Below, piece by piece: positions 6,652 through 13,614 of a DNA stretch of 15,750 nt. The stretch comes from JANOQP01 sp044227705. Lineage in GTDB: Bacteria; Bacteroidota; Bacteroidia; Chitinophagales; Saprospiraceae. Within the stretch, counting starts at the first letter, position 1; each line of letters opens with the position of its first letter. The stretch covers positions 1 to 15,750 of the forward strand of contig JBGAWE010000095.1 of NCBI GenBank assembly GCA_044227705.1, read 5' to 3'. A model generated the notes under the pieces. It was not told where the DNA came from, did no database searches, and worked only from the letters and a program-made list of their open reading frames with translations. A program made the position numbers and the translations under genes.

Positions 6652-9600
6652 ATGAACCTCGCCGCCTTTTCCGTCCGAAACAGCCAGTTCACTTTCATCA
6701 TTTTCGCGGGCGTGGTCGCGCTCGGCATCTCTTCGCTTTTGCGGATGCCGCGTGCCGAGGACCCGGAGTTTGCGCCGCCGGGCTTCATCGTCATCAACGT
6801 CTTGCCCGGTGCCAGCCCGGCGGAGGTCGAGGACCTCGTGACGAACAAACTGGAGGAAAAACTCGGCGCTTTGGAGAACATCGACCGCCTTGTGAGCTAT
6901 TCGGGCGACGGGATTTCCATCGTGAACGTCGAGTTTCCGAGCAGCGAGAACGTCGACAAGAAGCACGAGGAGGTCGTACGCGAGGTCAACGAGGTGCGGC
7001 CGAGGCTGCCGAAGGAGATTGTGAAAAGCGAGATTAGTCAGTTCACCTCGGCTGACGTTGCGATCGTGCAAGCGGCTCTGGTTTCTGAAAACGCCTCCTT
7101 TCATCAACTAAAAGAGCGAGCCGATGACCTCGAAAAGCGAATCGAGAAGGTAAAAGGCATCCGGGACGCGAAGGTCTGGGGCGTCCCGACGCGCGAAATC
7201 CGCGTCGAGCTGAACCTGCCGAAGATGGCGGCGCAGGGCATTCCGGTCTCGCGCATCCTAGACATCCTCAAATCCGAGAACCTGAACATCCCCGGCGGCT
7301 CCGTCTCGGCGGGCGACCGGAAGTTCAACGTGCTGACAAGCGGCGACTACGGAGACATCGAGGAGGTCAGAAACACCGTGATTTTCGCCTCTGGCGGAAA
7401 GACCGTTTTCCTCAAAGACATCGCTGCGATTGACTACGCCAACGGCGAACCGACCCATATCTGCCGAGCAAACGGACACCGCTCGGTCTTTTTCACGGCC
7501 ACGATGCAGGGGCGGCGAAACATCTTCGAGGTCGGCGCGGCGGTCAATTCTGTTTTGGAAGAATGGAAAAGCACGCTTCCGTTGAACATGAAATGCGAGG
7601 TCATCTTCGACCAGAACAAGTCTGTGGCAAACCGGCTCGGGCGATTGGGGAAGGATTTTCTGATAGCCATCGCGCTCGTCGCTTTGACGCTGTTGCCGCT
7701 CGGCCCGAGGGCGGCGGGGATTGTGATGATTTCGATCCCGCTGTCGCTGTCCATTGGTTTGGCTCTGTTGAACTTGTTCGGCTATTCGCTCAATCAATTG
7801 AGCATAGCCGGTTTGATAGTAGCGCTCGGAATTCTTGTTGACGACTCAATTGTCGTCATTGAAAACATTGAAAGATGGATGCGCAGCGGACTGTCGAGAA
7901 TGGAAGCGGCAATTGCGGCGACCAAACAAATTCAATTGGCTGTTCTCGGTTGCACGGCCGCGCTTATCACTTCTTTTCTCCCCCTACTCTATTTGCCGGA
8001 CAAAGCCGGAGATTTTATCCGCAGCTTGCCAATGGCTGTGGTGACGACGGTCGTCGCGTCGCTGTTTGTCTCTTTGACGATTGTCCCGTTTCTCGCCAGC
8101 CGTCTATTGTCGAACCATGAAAAGGCGGAGGGCAACATCTTTTTGCGCGGCCTGAAATGGCTTATCAGCGGGAGCTACGCGCGGCTTTTGCACAAAGCCT
8201 TGCAATGGCCGAAAACGACGATGCTTATCGCCATCGCCATCTTTTCGGCGGTTTTGCTTTTGGGAAAAAGGGTCGGCTTCGGCCTCTTTCCAACAAGCGA
8301 GCGGCCGATGTTCTACATCGATGTAAACACACCGCCCGGCTCCAACATCATGGCGACCGACCGGGCGGTGGCTGCCGTCGATTCGGTTTTGAGGCAGTAT
8401 TTAGCCAAAAACCCTGCTGAAAAATGGGAAAACGGTCAATCGCCGCGCATCAAGTCTTTCGCCTCGAACGCCGGACACGGCAACCCGCAGGTCTATTACA
8501 ACGTGATGACTACGAACGAGGCTGGCGAAATCGGGCAGGTTTTCGTCCAGCTTTTGGACAATACACCGGCCTCTGAAAAGTTAAAGCTGATAGAGGAGCT
8601 ACGCTCAAAATTCTCGCGCATGGCCGGGGCAAAAGTCTTCGTGAAGAACTTCGAGCAAGGCCCGCCGATCCCCGCGCCCATCGAGCTTCGGGTCTATGGG
8701 GAAAACATCGACACGCTGCGCCGCCTCGCAGCGCAATTGGAAAAGATGGTTGCCGAAACGGAAGGGACGCTTTACGCCAACAACCCGCTGAAGACAATCA
8801 CGACAGACCTGCGCATCAAAATCAACAAGGAAAAAGCCGGGCTGCTCGCCATCCCCTCGGCGGAAATAGACAAAACTGTTCGGCTGGCCATCGCCGGTCT
8901 GGAGGCCGGCCGTTTCACCGATGAAAAAGGCGACGAGACCATCATCAACATCAGCATCCCACACGGGCAACGGGCCGACCTTTCGGTGTTCAACTCGTTG
9001 TATGTCAACGGTTTAAGTGGGATGAGCGTCCCGCTCAACCAAGTTGCGGAAATCGAAATGACGCCTGCCACAACGGGCATCTACCATCGGCAAAAGGAGC
9101 GGGTAACGAGCGTCTCGGCCTCCGTCAAACCTGGCTTTTTGGCGCAAGACCTCAACAACGGCTTCAAAGAAAAGCTGAAAAACATCGCGCTCCCGGCCGG
9201 TTACAGATTTCAAGTTGCGGGCGAGGAGGAGAGCAAGAACCGCTCGTTCGGCAACATGGGAACCATACTTTTGATTACCCTTTTCGGCTTCCTCGCCATT
9301 CTCGTTTTGGAATTCAAGACGTTCAAAAGCACGTTGATTGTGCTTTCCGTGATTCCGCTCGGCATTATTGGAGCAATACTGATTCTATTGGCAACGGGCT
9401 ATCCGTTCTCTTTCACGGTTGTTGTTGGACTGATTGCCTTGATTGGAATTGAAGTAAAGAACTCAATCCTTTTGGTCGACTTCACCAATCAACTTCGACA
9501 GGAAGGGAAGCCACTTGACGACGCGATTCAAGAAGCTGGGGAAATCCGTTTTGTCCCAATTGTATTGACTTCTCTGACGGCTATCGGCGGGTTGATTCCA

Positions 9601-9729
9601 TTGGCCATCGACAATAACCCGCTCTATTCGCCATTAGCATGGGTGATAATTGGCGGGCTGATCTCGTCGACTTTGTTGAGCCGAATTGTCACACCGGTTC
9701 TTTACAAGCTCTTGCCGCCGAGAGTTTAA
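6652..9729 (+). CDS. RND-family efflux transporter permease (AcrB/HAE-1-like)
   Basis: A complete 1025-residue inner-membrane proton antiporter of the resistance-nodulation-division type. TM1 is at about 12-30; a first large periplasmic loop spans about 31-333; TM2-6 cover about 334-485; TM7 is at about 521-540; a second periplasmic loop follows; and TM8-12 lie after about 870. The proton-relay residues are in place: D397/D398 in GILVDDSIVVIEN (TM4) and K936 in GIEVKNSILLVDF (TM10), matching D407/D408 and K940 of AcrB. The substrate cannot be read from sequence, but the family exports drugs, dyes, detergents or similar compounds. Such pumps need a membrane-fusion protein and a TolC-like channel, usually in the same operon; neither lies next to this gene (upstream is rocD behind a terminator, downstream a DUF2834 gene). 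It must use partners encoded elsewhere or work differently. Confidence 0.95.
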   Translation: MNLAAFSVRNSQFTFIIFAGVVALGISSLLRMPRAEDPEFAPPGFIVINVLPGASPAEVEDLVTNKLEEKLGALENIDRLVSYSGDGISIVNVEFPSSENVDKKHEEVVREVNEVRPRLPKEIVKSEISQFTSADVAIVQAALVSENASFHQLKERADDLEKRIEKVKGIRDAKVWGVPTREIRVELNLPKMAAQGIPVSRILDILKSENLNIPGGSVSAGDRKFNVLTSGDYGDIEEVRNTVIFASGGKTVFLKDIAAIDYANGEPTHICRANGHRSVFFTATMQGRRNIFEVGAAVNSVLEEWKSTLPLNMKCEVIFDQNKSVANRLGRLGKDFLIAIALVALTLLPLGPRAAGIVMISIPLSLSIGLALLNLFGYSLNQLSIAGLIVALGILVDDSIVVIENIERWMRSGLSRMEAAIAATKQIQLAVLGCTAALITSFLPLLYLPDKAGDFIRSLPMAVVTTVVASLFVSLTIVPFLASRLLSNHEKAEGNIFLRGLKWLISGSYARLLHKALQWPKTTMLIAIAIFSAVLLLGKRVGFGLFPTSERPMFYIDVNTPPGSNIMATDRAVAAVDSVLRQYLAKNPAEKWENGQSPRIKSFASNAGHGNPQVYYNVMTTNEAGEIGQVFVQLLDNTPASEKLKLIEELRSKFSRMAGAKVFVKNFEQGPPIPAPIELRVYGENIDTLRRLAAQLEKMVAETEGTLYANNPLKTITTDLRIKINKEKAGLLAIPSAEIDKTVRLAIAGLEAGRFTDEKGDETIINISIPHGQRADLSVFNSLYVNGLSGMSVPLNQVAEIEMTPATTGIYHRQKERVTSVSASVKPGFLAQDLNNGFKEKLKNIALPAGYRFQVAGEEESKNRSFGNMGTILLITLFGFLAILVLEFKTFKSTLIVLSVIPLGIIGAILILLATGYPFSFTVVVGLIALIGIEVKNSILLVDFTNQLRQEGKPLDDAIQEAGEIRFVPIVLTSLTAIGGLIPLAIDNNPLYSPLAWVIIGGLISSTLLSRIVTPVLYKLLPPRV

Positions 9730-9777
9730 AAGATGGGTTTGTAAAGGAGCAAGATTTTTTCTGGAGAAACTCTAATC

Positions 9778-9785
9778 TATTTTCG
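9778..9785 (+). promoter_or_regulatory. Putative -7 promoter box of the DUF2834 gene (TATTTTCG)
   Basis: TATTTTCG, one base from TAnnTTTG, sits ten bases before the ATG at 9796 and is part of the 11-mer CTATTTTCGCC also found ahead of leuS. If functional it implies a very short or nearly absent leader. No -33 element at normal spacing is evident. Confidence 0.35.
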
Positions 9786-9795
9786 CCACAAAAAC

Positions 9796-10122
9796 ATGAA
9801 AACAGTCTATTTGATTCTGGCAATCGTTGGATACAGCGCCACTTTCCCGTTGATGATGATGGAAAGCCTCGCGACCAACAACTGGCTCCTTCTGACCAAG
9901 CCGATTCTGACCTGGGACGGCCTTTTCGCCAACCGAATCTCCACCATTTTTGCATTGGACTTGTTGCCAGCCGTGTTCGCCTTCTTGATTTGGGCAATGG
10001 CCGAATGCCGTCGCCTCGGCATGAAAAACATCTGGATGTGGTGGGCTGGGGCACTTCTTTTCGGTCTTGGCGGAACGTTCCCGCTGTTCCTCTGGGCGAG
10101 AGAAGGCCGTCAATCGGCCTAA
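9796..10122 (+). CDS. DUF2834 small membrane protein
   Basis: A 108-residue integral membrane protein with three predicted helices (about 4-22, 49-70 and 80-101). The pattern MKTVYLILAIVGYSATFP at the start, the central LFANRISTIFALDLLPAVFAFLIW, ECRRLGMKNIWMWW and the closing FPLFLWARE match the DUF2834 family (short three-helix proteins of unknown function found in many bacteria). It begins 66 bases after the RND stop, with a putative promoter box just ahead, so it could be independent or read through from the RND gene. It ends at a convergent junction with korA, sharing the hairpin at 10134-10165. No function can be assigned. Confidence 0.85.
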   Translation: MKTVYLILAIVGYSATFPLMMMESLATNNWLLLTKPILTWDGLFANRISTIFALDLLPAVFAFLIWAMAECRRLGMKNIWMWWAGALLFGLGGTFPLFLWAREGRQSA

Positions 10123-10165
10123 AAACAAAAAGAGCACATAGGCAAAACATCAGTAGCCTATGTGC
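10121..10165 (-). terminator. Convergent terminator between korA and the DUF2834 gene
   Basis: A perfect 10-bp stem, GCACATAGGC (10134-10143) with GCCTATGTGC (10156-10165), closes a 12-base loop. Read on the minus strand it is followed by a T-rich tail (complement of 10121-10133), which makes it a good intrinsic terminator for korA, 19 bases after its stop. On the plus strand the tail is weaker but the hairpin may also help end the DUF2834 transcript. Confidence 0.85.
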
Positions 10166-10184
10166 CCTTGCTTGTTGTCTGATT

Positions 10185-12005
10185 TCAGTTCGTCCTGTTC
10201 GCTGGAATCAAGACAGACCCAATTTGCTTGGCGATGAAGTCCGCCGTAATCGGCATCCCATCAAAATTGAGGACTTTCACGAGTTTTTTCGGGTTGATTT
10301 CAAGCTCGTTGACCAACAAAGTCCGCAACTGCGCGTCCCTGTTCTGCTCGACGACGAACACCTTTTCATGCGCGTCGATGAATTTTTCAACCTCCTCGCT
10401 AAACGGAAAAGCCCGAAGCCGCATCGCATCGAGCGAGATTCCCTCTGATCTCAAAAGGTCTAAAGCTTCGAGGGCCGAGTGCGTTGTCGTTCCAAAAAAG
10501 AGGATTCCCATCAGGTTTTTATTCTCCTCTTGATAGAAAACCGGCGGCGGGACGAGCGATTTTGCCGTCTCCCATTTTTTCAAAAGCCGGTCCATATTGC
10601 GGACGTACGCTCCGCTGTCCTCCGTGTACCGAGCCTGTTCGTCGCGCGAGCTTCCTCTGGTGAAAAAGGAGCCTTTCGTCGGGTGCGTCGCAGGAATGGT
10701 ACGGTACGGAATGCCGTCGCCGTCCACGTCGAGGTACCGGGCGAACGAACTGTTCTCCAAATCCTCGGCCGACATGACTTTCCCGCGTTGGAATGCCCGG
10801 TTTTCATCCCATTGAAGCGGTTCGGAAAGGTGCTCGTTCATCCCCAAGTCGAGGTCAATCATCACGATTACCGGCGTTTGCAGTTGCTCGGTCAAATCGA
10901 ACGCCATTGCCGACAGTTCAAAGCATTCGCTCGGGTCATTGGGAAAAAGGAGAACCTGTTTGGTGTCTCCGTGCGAGGCGTAAGCGGCCAACAGGACGTC
11001 CGACTGCTGCGTCCTTGTCGGCATCCCGGTCGACGGGCCGGTTCTTTGAACATCAAACAGAACGGCTGGTATCTCCGCGAAATAGCCGAGGCCAAGAAAT
11101 TCATTCATCAGCGAAACGCCGGGGCCGCTCGTCGCGGTGAAGGCCCGCGCTCCGTTCCAGCAAGCGCCGAGCACCATCCCAAACGCGGCCAATTCGTCCT
11201 CGGCCTGCACGATGGCGACCTTTTTCTTTCCCGAAGCCTCATCGACGCGGAATTTGTTGGCAAACTTCCCAAACGCATCAACAAGACTGGTCGACGGCGT
11301 AATCGGGTACCACGCCGCGACCGTCGCGCCTGCCCAAAGGCAGCCGAGGGCACAGGCCGTGTTGCCTTCCATCACGATGCGGTTGCCGTTCAGGTCGCGC
11401 TTTTCAGCGCGGATGGCAAGAGGCTCGGGATGGTTTTCTTTGACATAATCGATGCCAAGGTCAAGTGCTTTCCAGTTCGGCTCGATGAGCTTTGGCTTCT
11501 TCTTGAACTCGTCGGCAATGACATTTTTCACCGTATCAATGTCCATCCCGAGCAACTGCGCAAGTGCACCAACATAGATGATGTTCTTGAAAAGCTGCCG
11601 CTGACGCGGGTCTTCATAGGTTTTGAGGCAGATGTCGGTCATCGGAACGCCGATGTAGTGAATGTCCTCGCGGATGAACTCGTGCCGCAGGAACTTAGTC
11701 GAATCATAGACAAAATAGCCGCTGGGCATCACCGAAGCGACATCACGAGCCAAGCTCTGCGGGTTGAGCGACACCATCATGTCAACACCTTCGCGGCGGC
11801 CGAGATAACCTTTCTCGCTCACCCGCACCTCGTACCAAGTCGGCAGGCCCTGGATGTTGGACGGGAAGATGTTCTTCGCCGAAATCGGCAACCCCATGCG
11901 AAAAAGGGACATGGCGAACATCTTGTTCGCGCTCGCCGAGCCGGTGCCGTTGACGTTGGCGAAGCGGACGACGAAATCGTTGGTCTGTGTTTTTTTATTG
12001 GACAT
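10185..12005 (-). CDS. korA: 2-oxoacid:ferredoxin oxidoreductase, fused gamma-alpha subunit (KorA)
   Basis: A 606-residue subunit of a 2-oxoacid (probably 2-oxoglutarate):ferredoxin oxidoreductase, which interconverts 2-oxoglutarate + CoA and succinyl-CoA + CO2 with ferredoxin as electron carrier. The N-terminal gamma-like domain (about 10-195; NVNGTGSASANKMF, IFPSNIQGLPTWYEVRVSEKGYLGR, VDMMVSLNP) is fused to the alpha pyrimidine-binding and transketolase-C-like domains (about 210-606), with WYPITPSTSLVDAF (232-245), VQAEDELAAFGM, TATSGPGVSLM (289-300) and RTGPSTGMPTRTQQSD (321-336). This fused form is common in Bacteroidota. The beta subunit, which binds thiamine diphosphate and the Fe-S cluster, should lie next to it but is absent: downstream is a convergent gene and upstream a divergent one. 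The substrate choice of 2-oxoglutarate over pyruvate rests on domain order and general similarity and is less certain than the family. Confidence 0.93.
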   Translation of the reverse strand: MSNKKTQTNDFVVRFANVNGTGSASANKMFAMSLFRMGLPISAKNIFPSNIQGLPTWYEVRVSEKGYLGRREGVDMMVSLNPQSLARDVASVMPSGYFVYDSTKFLRHEFIREDIHYIGVPMTDICLKTYEDPRQRQLFKNIIYVGALAQLLGMDIDTVKNVIADEFKKKPKLIEPNWKALDLGIDYVKENHPEPLAIRAEKRDLNGNRIVMEGNTACALGCLWAGATVAAWYPITPSTSLVDAFGKFANKFRVDEASGKKKVAIVQAEDELAAFGMVLGACWNGARAFTATSGPGVSLMNEFLGLGYFAEIPAVLFDVQRTGPSTGMPTRTQQSDVLLAAYASHGDTKQVLLFPNDPSECFELSAMAFDLTEQLQTPVIVMIDLDLGMNEHLSEPLQWDENRAFQRGKVMSAEDLENSSFARYLDVDGDGIPYRTIPATHPTKGSFFTRGSSRDEQARYTEDSGAYVRNMDRLLKKWETAKSLVPPPVFYQEENKNLMGILFFGTTTHSALEALDLLRSEGISLDAMRLRAFPFSEEVEKFIDAHEKVFVVEQNRDAQLRTLLVNELEINPKKLVKVLNFDGMPITADFIAKQIGSVLIPANRTN

Positions 12006-12020
12006 GAATTGGTTTGGTTT

Positions 12021-12091
12021 GCCGCGAATTTCACGTGATTACACGAATCCATGCATGATTTTGATTTCGTGTGGTTTGTGCCATTCGCGGC
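12021..12091. repeat. Imperfect palindromic repeat between divergent genes
   Basis: Two arms of about 28 bases face each other: GCCGCGAATTTCAC...ACACGAAT (12021-12048) and its imperfect complement ending CATTCGCGGC (about 12064-12091). The outer nine bases GCCGCGAAT pair perfectly, as do CAC/GTG and ACACGAA/TTCGTGT, with a small mismatched block between. The element fills most of the 103-base gap between the start of korA (minus) and the start of the next gene (plus). It looks like a dispersed REP/MITE-like element or an intergenic structure; no second copy is in this window. Confidence 0.65.
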
Positions 12092-12108
12092 CAAAATCAA
12101 ATAAATTA

Positions 12109-13032
12109 GTGCAGAACTTCAAGTACATCCCTTCAATCAACATCCCCGCCAGCCACAGCAAATATCTGGCATTGTGGACCATCTACATAGTCTTTGCCTA
12201 TCACTACAAGGTCGTCGTCTGCGGTCTGTTTGGCCGGGTGATGGGCTATGACTGCCTTTGCAACACCCTCGTCCACGGCGTGACGACCAACCATTGGTTC
12301 GAGCAGCTCGTCTATGCGCCCATTCTTTGGTACGCCTTCTACCGGATTGCCGAGATTGTGTTCGGGCCGGGCGAAGATGAGGTTTTGGGGCCAAAGGTTC
12401 GGCGATTGAAGACCGTCGCACTGTTCTTTTTGGCGATGTACCTCTACGGCATCGGCATCCACTTCGCGAACACCATCGAAATCTATTCCCGCGAGCACCT
12501 CGGCATCACCGACGGCCCTCTCTATCACCAAGTTTATTGGGTGGATGAGGAGTTGAGCCACTGGATTCAGTTCCTTTTCTACTTCCTGTTCTTCGCCTGG
12601 CTCATCGTTTGCGACCGGCTAGACAGGAATCAGGGCGCGTATGTCGCTATCTACACAGGACTGCTTCACGGACTCGAACGAGCCATGGGCGTCATCGAGG
12701 GCGACAACCCGAACACCGCATTTTGGTACGGCGGCCTGCTTTTGGTCGCCTGTTTTGTCCGCTGGCGGCGGCACGGGAGCGATTTTCCGAGAGTCTGGAA
12801 GGATTTTTTCTTCCGTCACGGCCTCACGTTTGCTGTTTCGATGCCGCTTGCAATTTTAGTCTACCCAAAAGTCTTCGGCGGTTTCGTGCAACCCTCTACG
12901 ATGGGCGGAAAAGGTTGGCACGCGCTGGTTTTTGTTGCTGTGTTCTCGTTGGTCGGGTTTGGGTTGGCTCTGATGCTTGACAAAATACTGGAAAGGACGA
13001 TTAGCTCAAAGGCGCCTTCGAGGCAGAGCTAA
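12109..13032 (+). CDS. Uncharacterised eight-helix membrane protein
   Basis: I do not recognise a named family. From the chosen GTG start the protein has 307 residues and about eight hydrophobic helices (near 20-41, 63-85, 100-124, 150-170, 176-197, 203-220, 234-258 and 270-292). Polar residues cluster in or beside helices in motif-like groups: H118-N121-E124 (GIHFANTIE), D146-E147-E148-S150-H151 (DEELSH), and H187-E190-E197 (LLHGLERAMGVIE). Such groups suggest a metal site or catalysis in the membrane, for example a CREST-type hydrolase, but this is speculation. The frame is open further upstream, to ATGs at 12055 and 11854, but those would run through the palindrome or into korA; GTG at 12109 gives MQNFKYIPSINIPASHSKY, a sensible short N-terminus. 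Its last 32 bases overlap the end of the DUF1801 gene. Confidence 0.75.
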   Translation: MQNFKYIPSINIPASHSKYLALWTIYIVFAYHYKVVVCGLFGRVMGYDCLCNTLVHGVTTNHWFEQLVYAPILWYAFYRIAEIVFGPGEDEVLGPKVRRLKTVALFFLAMYLYGIGIHFANTIEIYSREHLGITDGPLYHQVYWVDEELSHWIQFLFYFLFFAWLIVCDRLDRNQGAYVAIYTGLLHGLERAMGVIEGDNPNTAFWYGGLLLVACFVRWRRHGSDFPRVWKDFFFRHGLTFAVSMPLAILVYPKVFGGFVQPSTMGGKGWHALVFVAVFSLVGFGLALMLDKILERTISSKAPSRQS

Positions 13033-13465
13033 ACCCATCTCGGACTGCCGCTTCAAGCACGTCGATGTTTATTTCTTTTAGCGTTTTGAAATTGATGCAA
13101 TAGCCAGTCACGCTGGCCTTGCCTATTGTATTGCCATAGGTTTGAGGTAGGTATTTTTTATCCTCAAGGCCCATGATATAGACCGAGATTCCGCTTTTGC
13201 CCGCAGCAAAGCCGACTTGATAAAACTCTCTTGTTTTACCGCCAGCATATTTGATAGGGTAAGACCCGAAGCCGACGTTGGGGTTTGTAACCACTTTTCC
13301 TTCATCGTTTTTACCATCGAGGAACCACATTTTAGCGTCCGGCTTCATTTGCAGAATCAATTGGCGCAATGCTTCCAGTTCGCTGCGTGTTGGTTCGGGT
13401 TGGTTGTTGATGTGCGCTTCGATTTGTTCCAATACTGTCATAGCAAGTGAGAAATTCATGCTCAT
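13001..13465 (-). CDS. DUF1801 domain protein
   Basis: A protein of up to 154 residues matching the DUF1801 (YdhG-like) family. Recognisable parts are KMWFLDGKNDEGKVVTNPNVGFGSYPIKYAGGKTREFYQVGF (about 45-86), GISVYIMGLEDKKYL (about 92-106) and GKASVTGYCINFKTLKEINIDVLEAAVRDG (about 115-144). The family is small, soluble and of unknown biochemical role; the fold resembles frataxin/YjbR-type proteins. Translation could begin at 13465, 13459 or 13441; the last gives MTVLEQIEAHINNQPEP, which looks like the natural family start. A hand count over 13021-13440 gives about 46% GC, against roughly 55-63% in neighbouring genes, which points to recent acquisition. It converges on the membrane-protein gene with a 32-base overlap. 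Confidence 0.85.
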   Translation of the reverse strand: MSMNFSLAMTVLEQIEAHINNQPEPTRSELEALRQLILQMKPDAKMWFLDGKNDEGKVVTNPNVGFGSYPIKYAGGKTREFYQVGFAAGKSGISVYIMGLEDKKYLPQTYGNTIGKASVTGYCINFKTLKEINIDVLEAAVRDGFSSASKAPLS

Positions 13466-13614
13466 TTTTCAGGCCTTCGCGCTGATGGTCGCGCTCGACT
13501 CTTTCGGGTGCGCGATTCAATTCGATCCTGTTGCCGGTTTCTAACGGGTGAAGGACGCCGCCAGATGCGTACCCAATAATAGAGTGTTAGCAGATAAAAT
13601 TACCCCGTTTTCAA

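Noticed and set aside
10479..12038. A 519-codon open frame on the plus strand opposite korA
   Set aside because: It is antisense to a well-supported gene, is rich in Arg/His/Val with no recognisable motif, and is explained by GC-rich third positions.
11854..12108. N-terminal extension of the membrane protein to ATG 11854 or 12055
   Set aside because: It would overlap korA or translate the palindrome, and the extra residues have no membrane-protein character; the GTG at 12109 is simpler.
13538..13594. Integron attC-like structure (CTAAC...GTTAG about 57 bases apart, with GGGT/ACCC inside)
   Set aside because: The core-site sequences do not fit RYYYAAC/GTTRRRY, the internal pairing is asymmetric and no integrase or cassette array is present.
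13466..13614. Possible small gene or remnant between the DUF1801 and flavoprotein genes
   Set aside because: Short frames on both strands have no recognisable motif or start context, and no RNA gene fold was evident.
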